64,000 bases of DNA from RYN-122 sp963761655. Its GTDB lineage: Bacteria; Actinomycetota; Actinomycetes; Mycobacteriales; SCTD01. Numbering within the stretch: position 1 is the stretch's first letter; every line of letters begins with the position of its first letter. Under the pieces are notes generated by a model, which worked only from the letters and a program-made list of their open reading frames with translations, was not told where the DNA came from and searched no databases. Below, piece by piece: positions 1 to 10,435 of this stretch. Both the position numbers and the translations under genes were made by a program. The stretch covers positions 310,001 to 374,000 of the forward strand of contig CAVXHI010000002.1 of the NCBI GenBank assembly GCA_963761655.1. Reading direction: 5' to 3'.

Positions 1-615
1 GCCGTGAGCGCGAGCGTCCCCACCGACACGCTGGCCGGCAGCAGCGGCCCGCTGCTGGAGGTCGTCCGGGCCTCCCGGGTGGGCCTGCCGGAGGGCGTCT
101 TCAGCCTCATCGCGCTCATCGCCGTCGCGAACGGCGCGCTGCTCACGATGGTCATGGCGAGCCGGCTGGTGTTCGGCATGAGCCGCGACGGGCTGCTGCC
201 GCCGCTGCTGAGCCGGGTGCTGCCCGGCCGCCGCACGCCCTGGACGGCCATCGTCGCCACGACCGCCGTCGCCGTCGTGCTCGTGCTGTTCGGGTCGCTC
301 GCGACGCTCGCCAGCACCGTCGTGCTGCTGCTGCTCGTGGTGTTCGCCAGCACCAACCTCGCCGTCCTCGTGCTGCGGCGCGAGACGGTGGAGCACGACC
401 ACGTGCGGGTGCCGACCGTCGTGCCGGTGCTCGGGCTCGGGTCCGTGGTGCTGCTGGCGACGCAGCAGACGGCGCAGGTCTGGGCGTTCGGCGGGCTGCT
501 CCTGCTGCTCGGCCTGCTGCTGCACGCCGTCACCCGCGGCGCCTCCCGCCGCGGTGTCGACCCGTACCCGACGGGCGAGCCGGCTCCGGCCGCCGCCGAG
601 GCCGAGCGCGGCTGA
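1..615 (+). CDS. Amino-acid permease (APC superfamily), C-terminal part
   Basis: The reading frame is open at the left edge, so the start lies outside the window; about 204 residues remain. The visible part has several long hydrophobic segments (for example around GVFSLIALIAVANGALLTMV and the Val/Leu-rich stretches after TAIVATTAVAVV). The cytoplasmic loop MASRLVFGMSRDGLLPPLLSRV is typical of the middle of APC amino-acid transporters (MSRDG-LP motif). A charged, Ala/Pro-rich tail follows the last membrane segment. By family it would import or exchange amino acids or amines across the membrane; the substrate cannot be told. Only 21 bases separate its stop from the convergent lhr stop. Confidence 0.8.
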   Translation, partial: AVSASVPTDTLAGSSGPLLEVVRASRVGLPEGVFSLIALIAVANGALLTMVMASRLVFGMSRDGLLPPLLSRVLPGRRTPWTAIVATTAVAVVLVLFGSLATLASTVVLLLLVVFASTNLAVLVLRRETVEHDHVRVPTVVPVLGLGSVVLLATQQTAQVWAFGGLLLLLGLLLHAVTRGASRRGVDPYPTGEPAPAAAEAERG

Positions 616-636
616 GCGGGCGCAGCCGCAGCCGGG

Positions 637-3600
637 TCAGACGCGGAGGCGCAGGCCCTTCGACGTCGGCCTGAACCCGGCGGTCTCCAGCGCCAGACCG
701 AGCGCGCTGGTGAGCGCCGGCTCGCCGTCGGCCTTCTCGACGGTGAGCTTGCCGAGGGCGCCGTCCCGGACGGCCAGCGCGAGGGCGTCGACGGCGGGGG
801 CGATGCAGCTCTCGGTCTCGTCGAAGGACAGCAGCGTCTTGCCGCCCCGCTCGACGTAGAGCACCAGGGCGCCGTCGACGAGCACGACGAGCGCGCCGGC
901 CTTGCGCCCCGGGCGGTGGCCGGACTCCTGCGGCGGCCAGGGCAGGGCGGCGCCGTAGGGGTTCGCGGGGTCGGTGGAGGCCATCACGACGGCACGGGCC
1001 TCGTCGCGGCGCTGCCGCTGCGGCCGGGCGTCGTAGCGCGGGCTGTCCCAGCCGCCGGGGACGGGGGAGGTCCAGAGCGGCTCGGCCTCCTTCGGCTTCT
1101 CGGCCGCGAGCGCGCGCATCCGGTCGACGGCCCCGGCGGCGGCGAACTGGGCCGCGCCGAGCCCTTCGACGAAGTACCCGCGGCGCACCCGGCCGGCCTC
1201 CTCGAACGCCTTGAGGACGGCGTAGACGCCGGCGAACCCGCCGGGGACGCGCTCGGCCATGACGGCGCCGCGGGTGACGATGCCGTGCCGGTCGAGCAGC
1301 ACCTCGGCGAGCGCGTGCGTACGACGGGTGGCGTCGGGGTCGCGGTCGGGCAGCCGCGACCACCGGCCGGGCATCGTCGACGACGTCCCGGTGCTGCGGG
1401 TGGGCATGACCGGCCGGCTGTACCGGGAGCGCTGCCGGGCGGCAGGGGCCTTCTTGAGCGAGTGCGCGGTCTTGCCGCCCCGGAACAGCACGCGCAGCGG
1501 CTGCAGGGTGTCGTTGGTGACGAGCCCGGCCCAGACGAGGTCCCAGACGGCCTGCTCCAGCGCCTTCTCGTCGGACGCCGCCGCCCCGGCCCGGTCGGCC
1601 AGCTGGCGGAAGAACAGCGCGGCGCCGCCGTCGAGGGCCTCGAGGACGGCGTCGTGCAGGGGCGTGCCGGAGTACGCGGCAGGGGGCGACAGCAGCAGGT
1701 CGGCGCTGTCGGCCAGCACCAGGGAGACCCAGCCGTCGTTGCCGGGCAGTGACCCGCCCCCGGCCCACAGCACCTCGCCGGCCGCCGTCAGCTCGTCGAG
1801 CATCGAGCTCGTGTAGCCCGCCACCCGGCTGGGGAGCACCAGCGTCTCGAGGGCGGACGCGGGCACGGGCACGCCGTTGAGCTGCTCGAGCACCCGCAGG
1901 AGCGCGTCGACGCCGCGCCCCGAGCTCGTCCCGAGGCCCTGCCACTGCGGCAGGAAGCGGGCCAGGGCCTCGGGCGGCACCGGCTCGACCTCCTTGCGGA
2001 GCTTGGCGAGCGAGCGGCGTCGGAGCGACCGGAGCACCTCGGCGTCGCACCACTCCAGGCCGCTGCCTCCGGGCCGGAACTCGCCGTGCACGACACGCCC
2101 CGACGCCGACAGCCGGTGGAGGGCCGTCTCGACGACGGCGACCCCGAGGCCGAACCGGCGGGCGGGCTCGCCCGGGTGGAACGGTCCGTGGGTGCGGGCG
2201 TACCGGGAGACGAGGTCGCCCAGCGGGTCGGCGACCGGCTCGGTGAAGGCCTCGGCGACGCCGACCGGGAGGGCGGTCCCGAGGGCGTCCTGGAAGCGGC
2301 CGGCGTCCTCGACCGCGGCCCAGCGCTCCTCGCCGGCGACCCGGACGCGGATCGCCCGGCGGGCCTGCTCGAGCTCGGTCAGCCACTCCAGCGACCCGCC
2401 GCGCTCCACGGCCTCGGCGGTCGTCAGGTCGCCGAGGCGGCGCAGGAGGTCGGCGGTCGTCTCGACGTCCTTGGCCTTGCGCTCCTCGACCAGGAGCTGC
2501 ACCTCGGCCTCGACCTCGGCGAGCGCGTCCGGGTCGATGAGCTCGCGCAGCTCGGCCTGCCCGAGCAGCTCGGCGAGCAGGGTCGAGTCGAGCGAGAGCG
2601 CCTGCGCCCGGCGCTCGGCCAGCGGGCTGTCGCCCTCGTACATGAACGCGCCGATGTACCCGAACAGCAGCGACCGGGCGAACGGCGAGGGCGTCGTCGT
2701 CTCGACGTCGACGATGCGCACCGACCGCGACTCGACGTCCTTCATGAGCTGGACGAGCCCGGGGACGTCGAACACGTCCTGCAGGACCTCGCGCATCGTC
2801 TCGAGGACGATCGGGAAGGTGCCGTACTGCGCGGCGACGCTGAGCAGCTGGGCGCTCTTCTGCCGCTGCTGCCACAGCGGGGTCCGCTTGCCGGGGTTGC
2901 GGCGGGGCAGCAGCAGGGCGCGGGCGGCGCACTCGCGGAACCGGCTGGCGAACAGCGCCGAGCCGCCGACCTCGTCCTGGACGGCCCGCTCGACGTCCTC
3001 CGGGGCGAACGTCGGCTCGAAGGTCGGGACGTCCTCGGTCTCGGGCAGGCGCAGCACGATGCCGTCGTCGGAGTGCATGGCCTGCACGTCCAGGCCGGAC
3101 TGCTCGCGCAGCCGGGCCGACAGGGCGAGCGCCCACGGCTGGTTGACCTGTGCGCCGAAGGGGCTGTGGACGGCGATCCGCCAGTCGCCGAGCTCGTCGC
3201 GGAACCGCTCGACGAGGATCGTGCGGTCGTCGGGCAGGACGCCGGTGGCCTCGCGCTGCTCCCCGAGGTAGGCGAGCAGGTTGTCGGACGCCATGGCGTC
3301 GAGACCGGCCTCGGTGAGGCGCTGCTGTGCCTGCTCGGGGGTCAGCGCGCTCACCTCGCGCAGGAACGCCCCCAGCGCCTTGCCGAGCTCGAACGGGCGG
3401 CCGGGGGCGTCGCCGGTCCAGTACGGCATGCGCCCCGGCTGTCCCGGAGCAGGGGTGACGACGACGCGGTCGTGGGTGATGTCCTCGATGCGCCAGGCGC
3501 TGCTGCCGAGCAGGAAGACGTCGCCGACCCGGCTCTCGTAGACCATCTCCTCGTCGAGCTCGCCGACCCGGGAGGCCTTCTCGCCGACGAGGAACACCCC

Positions 3601-5298
3601 GAACATGCCGCGGTCGGGGATGGTCCCGCCGCTGGTGACCGCGAGCCGCTGCGCCCCGGGACGACCGGCCAGGACCCCGGTGACGCGGTCCCAGGTGATG
3701 CGGGGACGGAGCTCGGCGAAGTCGTCGCTCGGGTACCGGCCGCTCAGCATGTCGAGGACGGCCTCGAGCACCGACTGGGGGAGCGAGGAGAACGGGGCGG
3801 CCCGCCGCACGACCGCGGCGAGGTCGTCGACGGTCCAGGAGTCGAGGGCGCACATCGCCACGACCTGCTGGGCGAGGACGTCGAGCGGGTTGCGCGGGTA
3901 GGTGGTGGCCTCGATGCCGCCGTCGACCATCTTCTCGGCGACGACGGCGCACTGGACGAGGTCGCCGCGGTACTTCGGCAGGATCACGCCGCGGCTGACG
4001 GCGCCCACCTGGTGCCCGGCGCGGCCGACCCGCTGCAGGCCGGAGGCGACCGACGGCGGTGACTCGACCTGGACCACGAGGTCGACGGCGCCCATGTCGA
4101 TGCCGAGCTCGAGGCTGGACGTCGCGACGACGGCGGGCAGCCGGCCGCTCTTGAGGGCCTCCTCGATCTCGGACCGCTGCTCGCGGGAGACCGAGCCGTG
4201 GTGGGCCCGGGCGATCTCGACCATGCCCTCGGTCCCGGCCGACATCCCGCTGCCGCTCGCCCCCATGTGCACGGCGGGGGACCGCTCGAACGACAGCCCG
4301 AACGGCTTGACCCCGGCGCTGCCGTCGGGCCGGTCGAGGTCCGGGACCTCGGGCTCCGGGACGCCGTGGAGGCGCTCGGTGGCGATCTCGTTGAGCCGGC
4401 TGGTCAGGCGCTCGGCGAGCCGGCGGCTGTTGCAGAACACGATCGTGCTGCGGTGCTGCTCGACGAGGTCGACGATCCGCTCCTCGACCGCCGGCCAGAT
4501 GCTGCTCTTGGGGGCCGCACCGGCCGCTGAACCGCCCCGGACCGGGCCGGTCTCCTCGCCGATCGCGCCCATGTCCTCGACCGGGACGACGACCTCGACC
4601 TCGATGGTCTTCGTCGACGGCGGCTGCACGATCGTGACCTCGCGCGGGCCGCCGAGGAAGCGGGCGACCTCGTCGATCGGCCGCACCGTCGCGGACAGGC
4701 CGATCCGCTGGGCCGGCTTCGGCAGCAGGGCGTCGAGCCGCTCGAGGGTGACCGCGAGGTGGGCGCCGCGCTTGGTGCCGGACACCGCGTGGACCTCGTC
4801 GAGGATGACCGTCTCGATGCCGGCCAGCGCCTCCCGGGCGGCGGAGGTCAGGACGAGGAACAGCGACTCCGGCGTCGTGATGAAGACGTCCGGCGGGGTC
4901 TTGGCGAACCGCCGGCGCTCCTCGGGCGGGGTGTCGCCGGAGCGGGTGCCGACCGTGATGTCCGGGACGGGGAGCCCCAGCCGCTGGGCGGCCTGCCGGA
5001 TGCCGATCAGCGGGGAGCGCAGGTTGCGCTCGACGTCGACCGCGAGGGCCTTCAGCGGGCTCACGTAGAGGACGCGGCACCGCAGCTTCGGGTCGTCCGG
5101 CGGCGGCGTGGAGGCCAGCCGGTCCAGCGACCACAGGAAGGCCGACAGGGTCTTCCCCGAGCCGGTCGGGGCGACCACGAGGGTGTCCTTGCCGCTGCTG
5201 ATCGCGTCCCAGGCGCCCAGCTGGGCCGGGGTCGCCGCCTCGAAGGCGCCGGTGAACCAGGCCTTCGTCGCGGGGGAGAAGCGGTCGACGGCGGTCAC
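637..5298 (-). CDS. lhr: Lhr-family ATP-dependent DNA/RNA helicase
   Basis: A superfamily 2 helicase of about 1,553 residues, the usual size for actinobacterial Lhr, a repair-linked 3'-5' helicase. Near the N-terminus are Walker A APTGSGKT (residues 43-50) and the DEVH box (167-170). The helicase C-terminal part carries RVGRAGHQ, and the long C-terminal Lhr core includes GRWSRLP. I chose the GTG at 5296-5298 (VTAVDRFSPATKAWF), where Lhr homology begins; an in-frame start at 5331 would add 11 residues. The frame is uninterrupted over 4.6 kb, which contrasts with the frameshifted helicases elsewhere in the window. It is divergent from the secreted hydrolase gene, with a 128-bp gap. Confidence 0.93.
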   Translation of the reverse strand: MTAVDRFSPATKAWFTGAFEAATPAQLGAWDAISSGKDTLVVAPTGSGKTLSAFLWSLDRLASTPPPDDPKLRCRVLYVSPLKALAVDVERNLRSPLIGIRQAAQRLGLPVPDITVGTRSGDTPPEERRRFAKTPPDVFITTPESLFLVLTSAAREALAGIETVILDEVHAVSGTKRGAHLAVTLERLDALLPKPAQRIGLSATVRPIDEVARFLGGPREVTIVQPPSTKTIEVEVVVPVEDMGAIGEETGPVRGGSAAGAAPKSSIWPAVEERIVDLVEQHRSTIVFCNSRRLAERLTSRLNEIATERLHGVPEPEVPDLDRPDGSAGVKPFGLSFERSPAVHMGASGSGMSAGTEGMVEIARAHHGSVSREQRSEIEEALKSGRLPAVVATSSLELGIDMGAVDLVVQVESPPSVASGLQRVGRAGHQVGAVSRGVILPKYRGDLVQCAVVAEKMVDGGIEATTYPRNPLDVLAQQVVAMCALDSWTVDDLAAVVRRAAPFSSLPQSVLEAVLDMLSGRYPSDDFAELRPRITWDRVTGVLAGRPGAQRLAVTSGGTIPDRGMFGVFLVGEKASRVGELDEEMVYESRVGDVFLLGSSAWRIEDITHDRVVVTPAPGQPGRMPYWTGDAPGRPFELGKALGAFLREVSALTPEQAQQRLTEAGLDAMASDNLLAYLGEQREATGVLPDDRTILVERFRDELGDWRIAVHSPFGAQVNQPWALALSARLREQSGLDVQAMHSDDGIVLRLPETEDVPTFEPTFAPEDVERAVQDEVGGSALFASRFRECAARALLLPRRNPGKRTPLWQQRQKSAQLLSVAAQYGTFPIVLETMREVLQDVFDVPGLVQLMKDVESRSVRIVDVETTTPSPFARSLLFGYIGAFMYEGDSPLAERRAQALSLDSTLLAELLGQAELRELIDPDALAEVEAEVQLLVEERKAKDVETTADLLRRLGDLTTAEAVERGGSLEWLTELEQARRAIRVRVAGEERWAAVEDAGRFQDALGTALPVGVAEAFTEPVADPLGDLVSRYARTHGPFHPGEPARRFGLGVAVVETALHRLSASGRVVHGEFRPGGSGLEWCDAEVLRSLRRRSLAKLRKEVEPVPPEALARFLPQWQGLGTSSGRGVDALLRVLEQLNGVPVPASALETLVLPSRVAGYTSSMLDELTAAGEVLWAGGGSLPGNDGWVSLVLADSADLLLSPPAAYSGTPLHDAVLEALDGGAALFFRQLADRAGAAASDEKALEQAVWDLVWAGLVTNDTLQPLRVLFRGGKTAHSLKKAPAARQRSRYSRPVMPTRSTGTSSTMPGRWSRLPDRDPDATRRTHALAEVLLDRHGIVTRGAVMAERVPGGFAGVYAVLKAFEEAGRVRRGYFVEGLGAAQFAAAGAVDRMRALAAEKPKEAEPLWTSPVPGGWDSPRYDARPQRQRRDEARAVVMASTDPANPYGAALPWPPQESGHRPGRKAGALVVLVDGALVLYVERGGKTLLSFDETESCIAPAVDALALAVRDGALGKLTVEKADGEPALTSALGLALETAGFRPTSKGLRLRV

Positions 5299-5426
5299 CT
5301 CGTGATCATCCCCCGGGAGGACGCGGCGCACCCCTCGACGCCCTCGAGGCCCGGTTCGTGCCGCTGTGTCCTGCGTGCTGCACGGGCGTTGCAGGAACCA
5401 CGCGCCCGACGGCGAACAGGGAGGGC

Positions 5427-7118
5427 ATGCGCCCGCTCCGCCTGCTCCTCGCCACCGCCCTCGCCGCGTCCGCCGCCGTCGGCACCACCGTCGCGACCGC
5501 CGCCCCGACGCCGACGACGCTCGCCGACGTCCACCTCGCGGCCAGCGACGGCACCGACCTGGTCGGCGACGTCCACCTGCCCGCCGCGAAGGGCCGCTTC
5601 CCGGCGGTCGTCGACATGGAGCCCTACGGGCGGTCCTCCGACACGAGCCTCGTCGACGACGGGTACGCGCAGGTCAACACCGACGTCCGCGGCTCGGGCA
5701 AGAGCGGCGGCGCGCTGTGCCTGCTGTGCGACCGCGAGCAGCAGGACGCCTACGACGTCGTCGAGTGGGTCGCGAAGCAGCCGTGGAGCAACGGCAGGGT
5801 CGTGCTCAAGGGGTACTCGTACTCCGCCATCACCGCCCTGCTGGGCGCCGCGAAGCAGCCGCCGCACCTCAGGGCGGTCATCGCGGGGCACCCGCCCACC
5901 GACCCCTACCGCGACGTCCTGTGGCACCACGGCCTGTACATGCAGGGCTTCGTGGACCAGTGGTTCGCCGGGCAGACCGCGACCCAGGCCGTCGGCCTCG
6001 GCCCGCAGCCGCAGTACGTCGACCGCAAGGACCAGCTGTTCGCGGTCGAGACCCGGATGACCATGCTCGACGGGCCGCTGTACACGGAGCGCTCGGTCCT
6101 CGCGAAGGTCGCCAAGATCAAGGTGCCGGTCTACATGACGTCCGGCTGGCACGACATGTACAGCCGCGGCGACCTCCAGCTGCTCGACGCCCTGACCGTC
6201 CCGAAGCGCCTCGTCATGGACGCCAGCACCCACCACGGCACCGGCCAGGCGGGCGAGGTCGGGGCGCCGTACAGCGACGCGCCGCTCGGGCTCGACCCCA
6301 GCCTCAACACCGCGTTCCCGGAGGGCGAGGTCGAGGCGTGGCTCGGGCGCTTCGTCCAGGGCCGGAACACGGGCGCCGACCGGCTGCCGCACCTGCGCTA
6401 CGTCGACCTCGGCGACCGCAGCTGGCACGACGCGCCGTCCTGGCGCTCGGTGCAGAAGGGCCTGACCGGCCTGCACCTGTCCGGCCGCCGCTCCGGCACG
6501 GCCGCGCTCTCCCCGAACGACGGCAGCCTGGCGACGTCCGTCCCGAAGGGCCGCGACTCCTACCAGGACTCCTACGTCTACGACCCCGCCGCCGGCTCGT
6601 CCGTGCCGATGGACAAGGAGGGGCCGGACGGCTTCGCGCCGTACCTGCACCTGGACCCGGCGCTCGACCAGCCGCACGGACTCACCTACACGACGCCGGT
6701 CCTGGCGAAGCCGCTCCGGCTCGCCGGCCCGTCCGAGCTGCGCCTGCCGGTCATCACCGAGGCCTCCGACATGGCCTACGTCGCCCGCCTGGCCGACGTC
6801 GCCCCCGACGGCAGCTCGACGCTCATCACCCAGGCCTGGGTCCGGGCGAGCATGCGCGAGGTCGACGCCCGACGGAGCAGGCCGGGCGCCCCGTACCTGC
6901 CCGACCGCCGCCAGCTGCCGGTCGTGCCGGGCGAGACGATGGACCTGCGGATGGACCTGTGGGACACCGCCTGGACGCTCGCCCCCGGCCACCGGCTGCG
7001 CCTGTGGGTCGGCTCCTCGGACACCCCCAACCACGAGGCGCTCGCCAGCCCCGGCCGCAACCTGGTGCTGCACGACGCGCAGCACCCGGCGACGCTGCTG
7101 CTCGGGACGCGCTCCTAG
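5427..7118 (+). CDS. Secreted S15-type (CocE/NonD) alpha/beta hydrolase
   Basis: About 563 residues. The ATG at 5427 follows a good ribosome site (GGGAGGGC) and opens a signal peptide (basic MRPLR, then an Ala/Leu core ending TVATAAP), so the enzyme should be exported. The mature part has the Xaa-Pro dipeptidyl-peptidase/cocaine-esterase layout: an alpha/beta-hydrolase core with NTDVRGSGKSGG, the nucleophile elbow GYSYS (Ser within G-x-S-Y), later catalytic-core segments GWHD and HHG, and a C-terminal jelly-roll region (LWVGSSDTPNH). Family members hydrolyse Xaa-Pro dipeptides, esters or beta-lactam acyl bonds, so the substrate is open. Its last 4 bases overlap the convergent ABC permease gene. 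Confidence 0.85.
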   Translation: MRPLRLLLATALAASAAVGTTVATAAPTPTTLADVHLAASDGTDLVGDVHLPAAKGRFPAVVDMEPYGRSSDTSLVDDGYAQVNTDVRGSGKSGGALCLLCDREQQDAYDVVEWVAKQPWSNGRVVLKGYSYSAITALLGAAKQPPHLRAVIAGHPPTDPYRDVLWHHGLYMQGFVDQWFAGQTATQAVGLGPQPQYVDRKDQLFAVETRMTMLDGPLYTERSVLAKVAKIKVPVYMTSGWHDMYSRGDLQLLDALTVPKRLVMDASTHHGTGQAGEVGAPYSDAPLGLDPSLNTAFPEGEVEAWLGRFVQGRNTGADRLPHLRYVDLGDRSWHDAPSWRSVQKGLTGLHLSGRRSGTAALSPNDGSLATSVPKGRDSYQDSYVYDPAAGSSVPMDKEGPDGFAPYLHLDPALDQPHGLTYTTPVLAKPLRLAGPSELRLPVITEASDMAYVARLADVAPDGSSTLITQAWVRASMREVDARRSRPGAPYLPDRRQLPVVPGETMDLRMDLWDTAWTLAPGHRLRLWVGSSDTPNHEALASPGRNLVLHDAQHPATLLLGTRS

Positions 7119-7845
7119 GCGAGGTCGCGGCGCAGCGTGAGCCGCGCCGCGACCCCGGACAGCACGGCCGCGTAGGCGACCAGCAGCAGGGCTCCGCCCA
7201 GGGGCGACAGCAGGTCGGCGCGGTCCCCGGCGTCCTCGCCGAGCTGCAGCAGCGCCGACGACGCCCCGCCCGGGAGCCACCGGCCGACCGACGGCTTGAG
7301 CGCCACGAGCAGCGTCTCGACGACGAACGTGTAGGCCAGCGCCCCGACGACCGCCCCGACCTGGTTGCGCACCAGCGCCCCGACCGCCACGCCGATCGGG
7401 CCGTACAGGACGACGACGAGCAGGTCCGCGGCCAGGGTCCCGACCAGCGGACCTTCGAGCACGACGTCGCGCCCGCGCAGCTCGAGCAGCGCGACGGTCA
7501 GCCCGCTGGCCCACAGCACGCTGACGACGGCGAACACCGCCCCGACGAGGACGACGGCGAGCAGCTTCGCCACCAGGACCCGCTCGCGGCGCGGCGTGAC
7601 GAGGAACGACGGCGTCGCGGTGCCGAACCGGAACTCCTGCGTCAGCACCAGGATCCCGAGGACGAGCACGAGCGTGGAGGCGCCGCCGGCACTGGCCAGG
7701 GCGAGCCGGAACGGGTCCTGGTCCCGGGACGCCGGCAGGACCGTCGCGCAGACGGCCAGCCCGACGAGGGCGAGCTGGACCAGGAGCAGCACCCCGGGCA
7801 GCCGCACCGTCCGGAGCTTGAGCAGCTCGGCCTGCACCAGGGCCC

Positions 7846-7849
<4 letters not shown>
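7115..7849 (-). CDS. ABC-2 type transporter permease
   Basis: 244 residues with about six hydrophobic segments (LPGVLLLVQLALVGLAVC, TLVLVLGILVLTQEF, AKLLAVVLVGAVFAVVSVL and others) and the ABC-2 hallmark FRFGTATPSFLVTPRRERVLVAKL in the first cytoplasmic region. It forms the membrane half of a two-component exporter with the ATPase just upstream: the two genes overlap by 4 bases (ATGA), so they are translationally coupled. The cargo is unknown; such pairs export peptides, drugs or lipids. Confidence 0.88.
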
Positions 7850-8727
<878 letters not shown>

Positions 8728-8779
8728 GGACGCACCCTCCCGCACCTCGCCGGGGGGAGCGGCGTCGTCCACAGGCGTG

Positions 8780-9382
8780 TCAGACGGACTTGTCCTCGAT
8801 CTCCCACACGTGGTCCAGGACGTGCCAGGCCGCGCGCCGCACCCAGTACCGGTCCCCGGCGTCGCCGCGCAGGGCCTCCAGCAGCTCGCGCCGGGCCCGC
8901 GCGGTGTCGGCCCGTTCCGCCGGCGTCAGCCGCACGCCGACCTTGCGGGCGTAGGAGTGCTGGGCCTCGGTCACGTGCGCCGCGACGCCGTCCCGGTCCC
9001 GGCCCCCACCGCGCGGCCCCTTCCGCAGCTGCGCCGGCGCGGCCGCCACGACGTCGTCGAACAGCTCCCACGACGCCGTCAGCAGGGCCAGGTCGGACGC
9101 CGGCACCGGGCCCTCCTCGCGGGCGGACCGGACGTCGGGCGCCCCGAAGGTCGTCGTCGTCGTGCCGGGCGAGCGCTCGACGACGTGCAGGTCGACGTCG
9201 TCGGGGAGCAGCAGCCCGGCGCGGGACGCGACGACGGCGTACCGGTCCCGGTAGGCGAGCAGCTCCTCGACCGCGGCCTGCTCGGTCCTCCCGGCGCGGC
9301 ACCAGCCGGGCCAGCCGAGCGCGCTCGCGAACGCCTTCTTCTCCGTCGCCTCGACGACGACGTCCACCCGCTGCGTGGTCAC
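8780..9382 (-). CDS. Conserved hypothetical protein, possible DinB-like C-terminus
   Basis: 200 residues from the GTG at 9380-9382 (VTTQRVDVVVEATEKKAFA). The N-terminal half holds a short ASALGWPGWCRAGR segment, common in small uncharacterised actinobacterial proteins. The C-terminal third ends in YWVRRAAWHVLDHVWEIEDK, an HxxxH pattern like the last helix of DinB/DUF664 proteins, which bind a metal in thiol-dependent transferases. I cannot assign a reaction. It is soluble, with no membrane segment or signal peptide, and lies 10 bp downstream of the small membrane-protein gene, probably in one operon. Confidence 0.6.
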   Translation of the reverse strand: MTTQRVDVVVEATEKKAFASALGWPGWCRAGRTEQAAVEELLAYRDRYAVVASRAGLLLPDDVDLHVVERSPGTTTTTFGAPDVRSAREEGPVPASDLALLTASWELFDDVVAAAPAQLRKGPRGGGRDRDGVAAHVTEAQHSYARKVGVRLTPAERADTARARRELLEALRGDAGDRYWVRRAAWHVLDHVWEIEDKSV

Positions 9383-9392
9383 GGCCGTCCGC

Positions 9393-9785
9393 TCAGGTCC
9401 TCGGCGCCAGACGTCCGACCAGCTTCGCGGCCAGCAGGTACACGGCAGCGCCGAGGCCGTAGTTCGCGGCGGCCCGGGCGCCCCGGCCGGCGATGTCGAA
9501 GACGGTCGCGAACGGGCCGGCGACCTGCAGGGCGGCCTCGAGCACACCCCGGACCAGGACGTTGTCCTCGTCGGTCGGCAGCACGACGGCGGCGACGGCG
9601 AGCAGGAGGACCAGCGCCAGGACGACGAGGACGACCTGCGACACGCGGACGACGACGGACGCCAGGGCCGACAGCGCGGACCGCCCGGGGCCGTCGTGCG
9701 GTCGTCGTCGGCGCAGGACGCGGTCGTCGAGGCGGCGCAGGAGGGAGCGCTCGGGCGCGGAGGGCGTCGTGCTGGTGTCGGACAC
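9393..9785 (-). CDS. Small membrane protein of unknown function
   Basis: 130 residues from the GTG at 9783-9785 (VSDTSTTPS). After a basic cytoplasmic N-terminus (RRLDDRVLRRRRPHDG) comes a very hydrophobic segment (VVVRVSQVVLVVLALVLLLAV), a short loop containing PTDEDNVLV, and two weaker hydrophobic stretches (ALQVAGPFATVFDI, NYGLGAAVYLLAAKLV). The family is not recognised. It probably shares a transcript with the downstream gene and is divergent from the TerD-family gene. Confidence 0.6.
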   Translation of the reverse strand: MSDTSTTPSAPERSLLRRLDDRVLRRRRPHDGPGRSALSALASVVVRVSQVVLVVLALVLLLAVAAVVLPTDEDNVLVRGVLEAALQVAGPFATVFDIAGRGARAAANYGLGAAVYLLAAKLVGRLAPRT

Positions 9786-9848
9786 GCGCCCAGGGTGACC
9801 CGGCGGCCGGGCCGGGGGCAGGGGGCGCGCCGTGACAGGCTCGGGCCC

Positions 9849-10430
9849 ATGGCGATCTCGTTGAGCAAGGGCGGCAACATCTCGCTGACCAAGGAGGCGG
9901 GCAGCACCGGCCTGACGGCGGTCACCGTCGGGCTCGGCTGGCAGGCCCGGACCACCGACGGGCAGGCCTTCGACCTCGACGCCTCCGCGATCCTGTGCGG
10001 CGGGGCCGGCAAGGCCCGGGCCGACAAGGACTTCGTCTTCTACGGCAACCTCGTCAGCGGCGACGGCACGGTCCGGCACCTCGGCGACGAGCTCACCGGC
10101 GAGACCGTCGGAGACGACGAGCAGGTCAAGGTCAGCCTCGCGACCGTGGCGTCCGACGTCGAGAGCATCGTGTTCAGCGCCTCCATCTACGAGGCCACCG
10201 AGCGCGGACAGTCCTTCGGCCAGGTCCGCAAGGCCTTCATCCGGGTGGTGAACGACGCCGACGGCAGCGAGCTGGCCCGGTTCGACCTCACCGAGGACGC
10301 CGGCACCGAGGCCGCGATGGTGTTCGGCGAGCTGTACCGCAGCGGCGCCGACTGGAAGTTCCGCGCGATCGGCCAGGGCTACGCGGCCGGGCTGCGCGGG
10401 ATCGCCCTCGAGTACGGCCTGAACGTCTGA
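9849..10430 (+). CDS. TerD-family stress protein
   Basis: 193 residues, matching the usual 191-192 of TerD. The N-terminal MAISLSKGGNISLTKEA and the core GLGWQ, FDLDASAILC, DKDFVFYGN and VRKAFIRVVND are diagnostic. The conserved acidic residues fit the calcium-binding sites known for TerD. The family is linked to tellurite and oxidative or envelope stress, usually within ter clusters; here it stands alone, without terB, terC or terZ neighbours in view. The stop is 5 bp before the GTG of the acetyltransferase gene, suggesting co-transcription. Confidence 0.93.
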   Translation: MAISLSKGGNISLTKEAGSTGLTAVTVGLGWQARTTDGQAFDLDASAILCGGAGKARADKDFVFYGNLVSGDGTVRHLGDELTGETVGDDEQVKVSLATVASDVESIVFSASIYEATERGQSFGQVRKAFIRVVNDADGSELARFDLTEDAGTEAAMVFGELYRSGADWKFRAIGQGYAAGLRGIALEYGLNV

Positions 10431-10435
10431 GCCCC

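Noticed and set aside
530..5134. A 1,534-codon open frame on the minus strand overlapping lhr
   Set aside because: It is another reading frame of the lhr gene; the product is an Arg/Pro/Gly low-complexity string, as expected from very high GC, while the lhr frame has all helicase motifs.
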